Positions 57,575-64,000 of a stretch of DNA of 64,000 nt are shown here, piece by piece (the first letter of the stretch is position 1; every line of letters begins with the position of its first letter). A program made the position numbers and the translations under genes. This DNA comes from Xanthomonas arboricola. GTDB taxonomy: Bacteria > Pseudomonadota > Gammaproteobacteria > Xanthomonadales > Xanthomonadaceae. Where the stretch lies: contig NZ_QREM01000009.1 in assembly GCF_003353015.1 (NCBI RefSeq), positions 79,318-143,317 on the forward strand, read 5' to 3'. The notes under the pieces are model-generated. The model did no database searches. It was not told the DNA's origin and was given only the letters and a program-made list of their open reading frames with translations.

Positions 57575-57601
57575 ATAACGGCAGGCCAAAAAAAAACTTT
57601 A
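57575..57601 (-). promoter_or_regulatory. FliA (sigma-28) promoter of flgM-flgN
   Basis: Minus strand TAAAGTTT-N11-GCCGTTAT: the -35 is perfect, the -10 matches 6 of 8 bases and spacing is exact. Nine T residues run from the -35 into the spacer. The start would lie about 20 nt before the flgM ATG. Confidence 0.88.
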
Positions 57602-57611
57602 TAGCGATTTT

Positions 57612-58256
57612 CTATCTGGACACCACAACGGTCCCGCTCGCTTCGACGATCCCCTGCACCACCCGGCGCGACGAGGAATTTTCCACCGACACCCGCTCGT
57701 TCTCGCCGGCGTCGGACAGCGCACGACCGCTCATGCGCACCTCCAGACCGCCGTTGCGCGACACCAGCGGGACCGTGTCGCCGCGCCGGACCAGCCGCTG
57801 GGTGACCAGGTCGTTGGACGACAGCAGCGAACCGGCCGGCAGGACACGCCGGGCGCTCTTGCCCACCGCAGCCACCGGGTCGGCCAGCACCGCACCGACG
57901 ATGCGCGCGGCGTCACGCTTCTCGATACTGATATCGGCCAGCGAGATGGTTTCTCCAGCGCTGATGCCGCGGCGCAGCACCAGCACGTCCTGGTTGCGGC
58001 GCACCTTCAGCGGCACGAACAGGCGCCAGCCAGCCGGCTGCGGACAAGCCACCTCCACCGTATTGGTGCCGGTCGGCTGCGCCTGCAGCGCGATCGGGCA
58101 GGCCGGCATGCGCAAGCCCGGATCGAGCGTGGCCTCGGCCTCGGCATCCGGGCCGACAGTGGCCAGTGCCGCAGCGCGGATGGAATCGACAGACTGATAG
58201 CTCTGGGCCCAGGCCGGAGCGGCAGCCAACAGGATGACAAGCAGGAGCAGGCGCAT
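57612..58256 (-). CDS. flgA: Flagellar basal-body P-ring chaperone FlgA
   Basis: A 214-residue periplasmic protein with a Sec signal (MRLLLLVILLAAAPAWA) and a C-terminal SAF domain (V-L-R-R-G-I-S-A-G-E-T-I; SLLSSNDLVTQRLV). FlgA helps FlgI assemble into the P ring. A sigma-54 promoter lies 34 bp upstream. flgM follows 66 bp later with its own promoter. Confidence 0.94.
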   Translation of the reverse strand: MRLLLLVILLAAAPAWAQSYQSVDSIRAAALATVGPDAEAEATLDPGLRMPACPIALQAQPTGTNTVEVACPQPAGWRLFVPLKVRRNQDVLVLRRGISAGETISLADISIEKRDAARIVGAVLADPVAAVGKSARRVLPAGSLLSSNDLVTQRLVRRGDTVPLVSRNGGLEVRMSGRALSDAGENERVSVENSSSRRVVQGIVEASGTVVVSR

Positions 58257-58289
58257 GGGACCAGATCCGGAGGAAGACGGAACAGACGG

Positions 58290-58305
58290 TGCAAGAGGCG
58301 TGCCT
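58290..58305 (-). promoter_or_regulatory. Sigma-54 promoter of flgA
   Basis: Minus strand AGGCACG-cctc-TTGCA matches -24/-12 with correct spacing (one mismatch). The start would fall about 20 nt before flgA. In this family of organisms FleQ usually activates such flagellar promoters. Confidence 0.82.
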
Positions 58306-58313
58306 GTTCTTGC

Positions 58314-58562
58314 CGGGATTGGGGAGTCGGGATTGGGGATTGGTAAGAGCGGCCTGGCGGGTGGTTCATTTTTCCGGTGCCATGGACCCTTTGAACCAGC
58401 GCATCTATCTGACCAACTGTCTCTGAAACCTTCAGGGCCGCAGAAGCAGCAACGGCCTGACCAACGCGCTCATTCACGCCTTTGAGCCAATCCCTAATCC
58501 CTAATCCCAAATCCCCCAATCCCCGCGCTTTTGCGAATCCCCAATCCCGACTCCCCAATCCC
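58314..58562. repeat. GGGATTN-array inverted element between flgA and cheV
   Basis: The left arm (58314-58350) has GGG tracts with 4-base spacers and GGTAAGAGC; the right arm (58488-58562) has two complementary arrays separated by CGCTTTTGCGAATCC. It is the longest of the four elements and lies 9 bp upstream of the flgA -24 box. Confidence 0.75.
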
Positions 58563-58592
58563 TACAGCGCCCCACACCAAACTTAAAACCAC

Positions 58593-58620
58593 TCAAGTTT
58601 TCCAAGGGCGCTGTCGATAT
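58593..58620 (+). promoter_or_regulatory. Candidate FliA promoter of cheV
   Basis: TCAAGTTT-N12-GTCGATAT has 7 of 8 and 6 of 8 matches, but the spacer is one base too long. A chemotaxis gene under FliA would be normal. Confidence 0.4.
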
Positions 58621-58627
58621 CTGCCCC

Positions 58628-59572
58628 ATGACCCACGATCTGCTCAACCGCATCGACCAGCGCACGCGTCTGGCTGGCCACAACCGACTGGCCCTGCTGC
58701 TGTTCCGGCTGGGCGGGCGCCAGCTTTTTGGCGTCAACGTCTTCAAGGTGCAGGAAGTGCTGCGCCGCCCGGAGCTGTTCCAGGTGCCGGGCCTGCCGAC
58801 CGAGTTCGCCGGCGTGGCCGACGTGCGCGGGCGCTCGGTGCCGGTGCTGGACTTGGGGCTGGCGATCGGCCACCCGGAGCGCGATGCGCACTCGGAAAAC
58901 GGCCCCGGCTACCTGGTGGTGGCCGAATTCAACCGCTCGGTCCAGGGCTTTCTGGTCAGCGGCGTGGAGCGCATCGTCAATATTGCGGTGGAAGATATCC
59001 ATCCGCCGCCGGAACTGGGCGCCGAAGCCACTTATTTGACGGCGGTGACGCGGTTCCAGGGCGAGCTGATCCAGGTCATCGACGTGGAGAGCGTGCTTGC
59101 CGACATCGCCAAGGTCAGCAAGGACGTGCAGCTGGATCCCTCGCTGCAGATGGTCGCCTACGACCGGCAGTTCCAGGTGCTGGTGGTGGACGATTCGCGC
59201 GTGGCGCGCCAGCAGATCCGCAGCGTGCTCGACCAGCTCGGCGTGGCGGCGACCCTGTTGTCCGACGGCCGCCAGGCGCTGGACCATCTGCTGCAGGTGG
59301 CTGCCTCGGGCGAGAATCCGGCCGACCGCTATGCGATGGTCATCTCCGACATCGAAATGCCGGCCATGGACGGCTACACGCTGACGACGGAAATCCGGCG
59401 CACGCCGGGACTGCAAGGCCTGTACGTGCTGCTGCACACCTCCCTGTCGGGCGTGTTCAACAACGCCATGGTCGAGCAGGTCGGTGCCAACGCCTTCGTG
59501 GCCAAGTACAGCGCGCACGAACTGGCCGACTACGTGCTCGCCCGCCTGAAAGTGGTCGCCGAAGCGGCCTGA
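58628..59572 (+). CDS. cheV: Chemotaxis protein CheV
   Basis: A 314-residue coupling protein: an N-terminal CheW-like domain (about residues 20-160; LLFRLGGRQLFGVNVFKVQE) and a C-terminal receiver (about 175-305; VLVVDDSRVARQQI, phospho-Asp in VISDIEMPAMDG, K-Y near the end). It couples receptors to CheA and may tune adaptation. It is transcribed toward flgB. Confidence 0.94.
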   Translation: MTHDLLNRIDQRTRLAGHNRLALLLFRLGGRQLFGVNVFKVQEVLRRPELFQVPGLPTEFAGVADVRGRSVPVLDLGLAIGHPERDAHSENGPGYLVVAEFNRSVQGFLVSGVERIVNIAVEDIHPPPELGAEATYLTAVTRFQGELIQVIDVESVLADIAKVSKDVQLDPSLQMVAYDRQFQVLVVDDSRVARQQIRSVLDQLGVAATLLSDGRQALDHLLQVAASGENPADRYAMVISDIEMPAMDGYTLTTEIRRTPGLQGLYVLLHTSLSGVFNNAMVEQVGANAFVAKYSAHELADYVLARLKVVAEAA

Positions 59573-59924
59573 GCGGGCCAGGCGGCTGCCGGATCGGAGC
59601 CGATCGCAATGGCAGGGCGCTGCGCCGAGCGGGAGCCGCACCGCGCGACAGGCACAACAGCGCAGACGCGGTGGTAGTGCGTCGATGCGATGCCGAAGCG
59701 GCAATCGCCGACGCCAGACGGCGGCTCAGGTGAGGCCGAACCTTCCGGCCTGGCGCATTCACTGAACAAGCGCGCGACCTCTACGTTGTCCATCGCGTTT
59801 CCCGCACGGCCGGGGCGCCGTTCGTCGGCGGCACCGATGACGCTCCGCGCTCCGCGGGCCGCCCCCCCCCCTCGATTGGCACAAACATTGCTTCCTCCCT
59901 GGCAACACTTCGCGGGAGAGCACC
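59573..59924. other. 352-bp regulatory gap before flgB, with a C10 tract
   Basis: No gene is supported in the gap. A run of ten C (59862-59871) ends five bases before the -24 box of the flgB promoter. Enhancer sites for a FleQ-like activator are to be expected here but I cannot identify one. Confidence 0.6.
59877..59892 (+). promoter_or_regulatory. Sigma-54 promoter of the flgB operon
   Basis: TGGCACA-aaca-TTGCT fits the -24/-12 consensus with exact spacing, 33 bp before the flgB start. Confidence 0.9.
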
Positions 59925-60326
59925 GTGTCCAATTCGATCTCGTCCTTCCTCGGCATCCACGGCGATGCGCTGCCGCTGCGCGAGCAGCGCATGAAGCTCA
60001 TTGCCAGCAACCTGAGCAATGTGGACACCCCGGGGTACAAGGCCAAGGACCTGAACTTCGAGGCGGCGCTCAAATCGGCCGAAGGCGTGCGCGATGGCAC
60101 CCTGCTGCAGACCACGGACGCCAAGCACTACGAGATCGGCGGCAGTGCCGGGCTCAACCCGTTCCAGATCACCCGCGAATCCGACCAGCCCAGTCTGGAC
60201 GGCAATACCGTCGATCCCGACGCCGAACGTGCTGCCTACGGCCGCGCCGCGCTGGAATACCGCGCCTCGCTGAGCTTCCTCGAATCCAAGGTGCGCTCGA
60301 TGCTCACCGCGATCACCGGCCAATAA
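59925..60326 (+). CDS. flgB: Flagellar basal-body rod protein FlgB
   Basis: A 133-residue proximal rod protein with the rod motif ASNLSNVDTPGYKAKDLNFE near residue 27. The start is GTG at 59925 behind a GGGAGAG ribosome binding site. It opens the flgBCDEF operon. Confidence 0.95.
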   Translation: MSNSISSFLGIHGDALPLREQRMKLIASNLSNVDTPGYKAKDLNFEAALKSAEGVRDGTLLQTTDAKHYEIGGSAGLNPFQITRESDQPSLDGNTVDPDAERAAYGRAALEYRASLSFLESKVRSMLTAITGQ

Positions 60327-60329
60327 GTC

Positions 60330-60737
60330 ATGAGCAATCTTCCCATCTTCGATGTGGCCGGCTCGGCGCTGCACGCGCAGTCGGTCCGCCTGAGCACCAT
60401 CGCCTCGAACCTGGCCAATGCGGATTCGGTCGCCGGCTCGGCCGAGGCGACCTACAAGCCGATCGAGCCGATCTTCCAGGCCCAGCAAAGTCGCCAGGAC
60501 CCCAGCCTGACCTCGGTGAACGTCAAGGAGATCACCACCACCAACGCGCCGCCGATCCGTCGCTACGAGCCCGGCCATCCGCTGGCCGATGCCGACGGCT
60601 ACGTGTTCTCGCCCGACGTGGACCCGGTCTCGCAGATGGTCAACATGATCTCGGCCTCGCGCAACTACCAGGCCGGCGTGGAAATGCTCAACACCGCCAA
60701 GGAACTGGCGCTCGCCACCCTGACCATGGGTCGCTGA
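60330..60737 (+). CDS. flgC: Flagellar basal-body rod protein FlgC
   Basis: A 135-residue proximal rod protein; N-terminal SALHAQSVRLSTIASNLANA and C-terminal SASRNYQAGVEMLNTAKELA are standard. It starts 3 bp after flgB. Confidence 0.96.
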   Translation: MSNLPIFDVAGSALHAQSVRLSTIASNLANADSVAGSAEATYKPIEPIFQAQQSRQDPSLTSVNVKEITTTNAPPIRRYEPGHPLADADGYVFSPDVDPVSQMVNMISASRNYQAGVEMLNTAKELALATLTMGR

Positions 60738-60773
60738 CCCTCTCGCTGACCTCCACCTTACGGATTTCCAAAC

Positions 60774-61445
60774 ATGAGCACGATCGGCAGTGACCTCTAC
60801 GCCAGCCTTGGGCTGAGCACCAGCAGCCCGGCCTCGACGAAGAAGAAGGAGGAATCGCTCGGCCAGGCCGACTTCCTGAAGTTGATGACCGAGCAGCTGC
60901 AGCACCAGGACCCGCTCAAACCGATGGAAAACAGCGCATTCCTGGGCCAGCTGGCACAGTTCTCCACCGTGCAGGGTATCGGCGACCTCAATACCAAGGT
61001 CAGCAGCTTCTCCGACGCGCAGAACAGCGATCAGGTGCTGAAAGGCGCCTCGCTGGTCGGGCACAACGTGCTGGTGCCCTCCGCGCAGGTCGCCATCTCT
61101 GCCACCAACTCGGCCAATGGCGTGGTCGCCGCGACCTCGGCCGGTACCGTCAATTTCGAAATCACCGATGCCAACGGCGCCTTCGTCAAGCAGCTCAGCG
61201 TGCCGTCCAGCGGTGCCGGCGAAGTGGCGTTTGCCTGGGACGGCACCGATGCCAACGGCAACCGCATGGCCCCCGGCAAGTACGGCGTGACCGCCACCCA
61301 GACCGACACCGCCGGTTCCAAGAGCAAGTTACCCACCTATGTCGACGCACCGGTAGAAAGCGTCACCATCGGCTCGGAGGGTCTGTATCTCAACCTGACC
61401 GGGCTAGGCACTTCCCCGCTCGCCAAAGTGCTCCGCGTCAGCTGA
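60774..61445 (+). CDS. flgD: Flagellar hook assembly protein FlgD
   Basis: A 223-residue hook-cap scaffold. Conserved N-terminal block (QADFLKLMTEQLQHQDPLKP, then M-E-N-S-A-F) and C-terminal FlgD Ig-like/tudor domain (FAWDGTDANGNRMAPGKYGV). Lies between flgC and flgE. Confidence 0.95.
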   Translation: MSTIGSDLYASLGLSTSSPASTKKKEESLGQADFLKLMTEQLQHQDPLKPMENSAFLGQLAQFSTVQGIGDLNTKVSSFSDAQNSDQVLKGASLVGHNVLVPSAQVAISATNSANGVVAATSAGTVNFEITDANGAFVKQLSVPSSGAGEVAFAWDGTDANGNRMAPGKYGVTATQTDTAGSKSKLPTYVDAPVESVTIGSEGLYLNLTGLGTSPLAKVLRVS

Positions 61446-61476
61446 GCCGGCAACCGACACCTAAAGGACCTCATCC

Positions 61477-62700
61477 ATGGCTTTCAATACCTCGTTGTCC
61501 GGCATCAACGCAGCCAATGCCGATCTGAACGTGACTTCCAACAACATCGCCAACGTCAACACGACCGGTTTCAAGGAATCGCGTGCCGAGTTTGCCGACA
61601 TGTTCCAGAGCACCAGCTACGGCCTGTCGCGCAACGCGGTGGGCTCGGGCGTACGCGTCAGCAACGTGGCGCAGCAGTTCTCGCAGGGCAATATCGATCC
61701 GACCGGGCGCAGCCTGGACCTGGCGGTCTCCGGCGAAGGCTTCTTCACCGTGTCCTCCAACGGCGCCAAGATGTATACCCGCGCCGGCAACTTCCAGACC
61801 GATGCCAACGGCTATGTGGTCAATCCGCAGGGCGCGCGGCTGCAGGTCTTCGCCCCCAACCCGAGCGGCAACGGCTTCGACGTCGGTCGCCTGTCGGACC
61901 TGCAGCTGCTGACCACCGACAGCCCGCCCAAGTCGACCTCCACGGTCAACCTGGCCTTCACCCTGCCCGGCAACGCCACCGCACCGACGGTGACCCCGTT
62001 CAGCCCGGCCGACGACAAGACCTACAGCCACTCCACCGGCGGCATCAACGTCTACGATTCGCTGGGCGTCAGCCACGTGCAGACCTCCTACTTCGTCAAG
62101 ACCGCCAACCCGAACGAATGGCAGGTGCACAACTACGTGGACGGCGCTGCGGTCGGTGCACCCACCACGCTGCAGTTCTCCGATACCGGCGCACTGACCA
62201 CCCCGGCCAACGGCATCATCGCGATGGACCCGTTCACCCCGAGCACCGGGGCCGGCGTACTGAACATGCAGCTCAACGTCAGCGGCTCGACCCAGTACGG
62301 TGAGGCCTTCGCGCTGCGCGACACCCGCCAGGACGGCTACGCCAGCGGCAAGCTCAACGAGATCAGCATCGACACCAGCGGTGTGGTGTTCGCCCGCTAC
62401 TCCAACGGCGCCGACAAGCCGCTGGGCCAGGTCTCCCTGGCCAGCTTCGTCAACCCGCAGGGCCTGCAGTCGCAGGGCAACAACATGTGGGCCGAAAGCT
62501 ACACCTCCGGCGCCGCCCGCATCGGCGCCCCGGACACCTCGGACCTTGGCCAGATCGAATCCGGCTCGCTGGAATCCTCCACCGTGGACCTGACCGAGCA
62601 GCTGGTGAACATGATCGTGGCCCAGCGCAACTTCCAGGCCAACTCGCAGATGATCTCGACCCAGGATCAGGTCACCCAGACGATCATCAATATCCGTTAA
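61477..62700 (+). CDS. flgE: Flagellar hook protein FlgE
   Basis: A 407-residue hook subunit with the N-terminal rod motif (NNIANVNTTGFKESRAEFAD), the D1 region including LDLAVSGEGFFTV, and the C-terminal QLVNMIVAQRNFQANSQMIS. A ribosome binding site precedes the ATG (AAAGGA). Confidence 0.96.
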   Translation: MAFNTSLSGINAANADLNVTSNNIANVNTTGFKESRAEFADMFQSTSYGLSRNAVGSGVRVSNVAQQFSQGNIDPTGRSLDLAVSGEGFFTVSSNGAKMYTRAGNFQTDANGYVVNPQGARLQVFAPNPSGNGFDVGRLSDLQLLTTDSPPKSTSTVNLAFTLPGNATAPTVTPFSPADDKTYSHSTGGINVYDSLGVSHVQTSYFVKTANPNEWQVHNYVDGAAVGAPTTLQFSDTGALTTPANGIIAMDPFTPSTGAGVLNMQLNVSGSTQYGEAFALRDTRQDGYASGKLNEISIDTSGVVFARYSNGADKPLGQVSLASFVNPQGLQSQGNNMWAESYTSGAARIGAPDTSDLGQIESGSLESSTVDLTEQLVNMIVAQRNFQANSQMISTQDQVTQTIINIR

Positions 62701-62703
62701 CGG

Positions 62704-62840
62704 CTGGGATTAGGGATTGGGGATTAGGGATTGGCAAGAGCGGGCATTGCATCCAACCGATGCCCGCAATGTCCCCTCCTCTCCCAGGTCATAACAGCCC
62801 GCGTTTACGAATCCCGAATCCCGACTCCCCAATCCCGGTG
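62704..62840. repeat. GGGATTN-array inverted element between flgE and flgF
   Basis: GGG-ATTA-GGG-ATTG-GGG-ATTA-GGG starts four bases after the flgE stop, then GGCAAGAGC; the right arm (62809-62840) starts TTACGAATCC. It sits inside the flagellar operon, five bases before the flgF ATG, so it overlaps the ribosome-binding region. Confidence 0.75.
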
Positions 62841-62844
62841 CCTC

Positions 62845-63600
62845 ATGGACAAAGCTCTCTACGTTGCGATGACCGGCGCCCGCGCCTCCCTGCAGGCGCA
62901 GGGCACCGTGTCGCACAATCTCGCCAACGTCGATACGGTGGGATTCAAGGCTGCGCTGGCCAACACCGAAGCGTTCAAGATCCAGGGCAAGGGCTATCCG
63001 TCGCGGATCGATGCGCTGCACGTGGACCAGGGCTTCGACCGCAGCCAGGGCCACCAGAAGGTCACCGGCAACCCGCTGGACGTGTCGCTGCAGCAGGATC
63101 GCTGGCTGGCGGTGCAGTCGCCCGACGGCAGCGAGGCCTATACCCGCAACGGCGAGCTGGCGCTTACCGCCAATGGCCAGCTGGTTACCGCCAATGGCCA
63201 TGCGGTGCTGGATGAGGGCGGCAATCCGATGACGGTCCCGCCGCACCAGGCGATGGAGATCGGCAGCGACGGCAGCATCTCGATCATTCCGCAGGGCGAA
63301 GGCCCGCAGACCATGGCCATCGTCGGCAAGATGAAGGTGGTCGATGCCCCCGCCGACCGGCTGACGCGGCGCCCGGACGGGCTGATGCGCAACACCAGCA
63401 CCGACCCGGCGCAGGCGTTTGCGGTGGCCACCGGCAAGACCATCAACAGCGGCATGCTGGAGGGCAGCAACGTGGACGCCGCCGGCGCGCTGGTGGAGAT
63501 GATCCAGCTGCAGCGCCAGTTCGAGATGCAGGTCAAGATCATCAAGAACGGCGACGACAACGCCCAATCGGCCAATTCGCTGCTGCGTGTCAGCGGCTAA
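62845..63600 (+). CDS. flgF: Flagellar basal-body rod protein FlgF
   Basis: A 251-residue proximal rod protein with MDKALYVAMTGARASLQAQG, HNLANVDTVGFKA, RWLAVQSPDGSEAYTRNGEL and C-terminal LVEMIQLQRQFEMQVKIIKN. The ATG at 62845 is standard; the frame runs upstream into the repeat. Confidence 0.95.
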   Translation: MDKALYVAMTGARASLQAQGTVSHNLANVDTVGFKAALANTEAFKIQGKGYPSRIDALHVDQGFDRSQGHQKVTGNPLDVSLQQDRWLAVQSPDGSEAYTRNGELALTANGQLVTANGHAVLDEGGNPMTVPPHQAMEIGSDGSISIIPQGEGPQTMAIVGKMKVVDAPADRLTRRPDGLMRNTSTDPAQAFAVATGKTINSGMLEGSNVDAAGALVEMIQLQRQFEMQVKIIKNGDDNAQSANSLLRVSG

Positions 63601-64000
63601 GCGCCACTGACGCCCACTGCCCGACCGCCGGTTGGCTTGCTGCGCTGCCGAGCACCTGGATGGCGACCGCCCGGGTTCGCTGCAGAGCGGCTGGTTTGTG
63701 ACTTGGCTGCAGGGCCCTTGCCCGCCCACCCCCGCAGGACACGCCGCAAGTACGTCCCTGCAGGCTCTTACGCGGCATCCATGCCGCGTAAGGTCCCGCG
63801 ACGGTGGTCAGGCAAGGACCCGTTGAGATGGTCGGTGTGCATAGTTGCAAACAATGCATGACGTGCGTCGTTTGAATAACGCCGCGTCGGAGCAGCTTCC
63901 TAACGCAAGGCGATCAACCGCAGGTTTCAAAGAGCTACCGACTCACTTTCTGGTGCGGTGCCCTCGCCGATTGCGGGACCGTGTGGCGGCATGGATGCCG
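63601..64000. other. 400-bp gap after flgF with repeats; flgG not in the window
   Basis: The gap holds a palindromic element at 63713-63820 and the beginning of a reverse-oriented copy at the window end (GGCGGCATGGATGCCG). No gene is supported. The usual next gene, flgG, is displaced beyond 64000. Confidence 0.6.
63713..63820. repeat. Palindromic element copy
   Basis: Arms of about 28 bp (63713-63740 and 63793-63820) are imperfect inverted repeats around GCGGCATCCATGCCGC, matching the element at 48154-48261. Confidence 0.75.

Overview
The window is chromosomal DNA of a high-GC gammaproteobacterium of the Xanthomonadaceae, almost certainly a Xanthomonas (campestris/axonopodis group). The basis is the very high GC content, the conserved neighbourhoods trxB..ftsK..lolA-rarA and ndk-rlmN-pilF-rodZ-yfgM-bamB-der, a RavS/RavR-type c-di-GMP signalling pair beside the flagellar flgN-flgM-flgA and flgBCDEF genes, and intergenic heptamer (GGGATTN) elements, which I recall as typical of Xanthomonas genomes. 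No rRNA, tRNA, transposase, prophage or CRISPR array is visible.

Layout. (1) 1-9213, minus strand: nitrate assimilation. A NasT-NasS regulatory pair lies upstream of the operon narK-nirB-nirD-nasA. The operon starts at a textbook sigma-54 promoter and has a roughly 145-nt leader with three hairpins that all carry the same AACGGC hexaloop; the last overlaps a 16-bp intrinsic terminator. This is an ANTAR (NasT) antitermination target. (2) 9296-17430: siroheme and molybdenum-cofactor genes (cysG with a decayed methyltransferase half, mobA, two different moeA genes, a rhodanese-moeB fusion), with a SemiSWEET-like protein and xthA. These supply siroheme for NirB and Moco for NasA. (3) 17641-24280, minus: housekeeping cluster der, bamB, yfgM, rodZ, pilF, rlmN, ndk. 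(4) 24464-28895, plus: PsrA-like TetR regulator with a palindromic operator, then fadB-fadA for fatty-acid beta-oxidation. (5) 29239-36479, minus: crcB behind a fluoride riboswitch, rarA, lolA, a transglutaminase-like exported protein, ftsK. (6) 36763-45811: trxB, a FemAB/GNAT-like protein, aat, infA, clpA-clpS on the opposite strand, then nudJ-mnmA-hflD. (7) 45904-64000: motility and signalling, namely a methyl-accepting protein behind a FliA promoter, a PAS-GGDEF-EAL protein, a RavS/RavR-like pair, another histidine kinase, flgN-flgM-flgA, cheV and flgBCDEF (flgG onward lies beyond the window).

Regulatory DNA is unusually readable here. I see three sigma-54 promoters (nitrate operon, flgA, flgB), two strong FliA/sigma-28 promoters (the methyl-accepting protein and flgM) plus two weaker candidates, one ANTAR leader, one fluoride riboswitch and one PsrA-type operator. 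Two repeat families occupy the gaps: four elements with G-quadruplex-capable GGGATTN arrays at their ends (27531, 55339, 58314, 62704), and a roughly 105-bp palindromic element found near 7.3 kb, in a tandem block at 47.7-48.5 kb, and at 63.7 kb.
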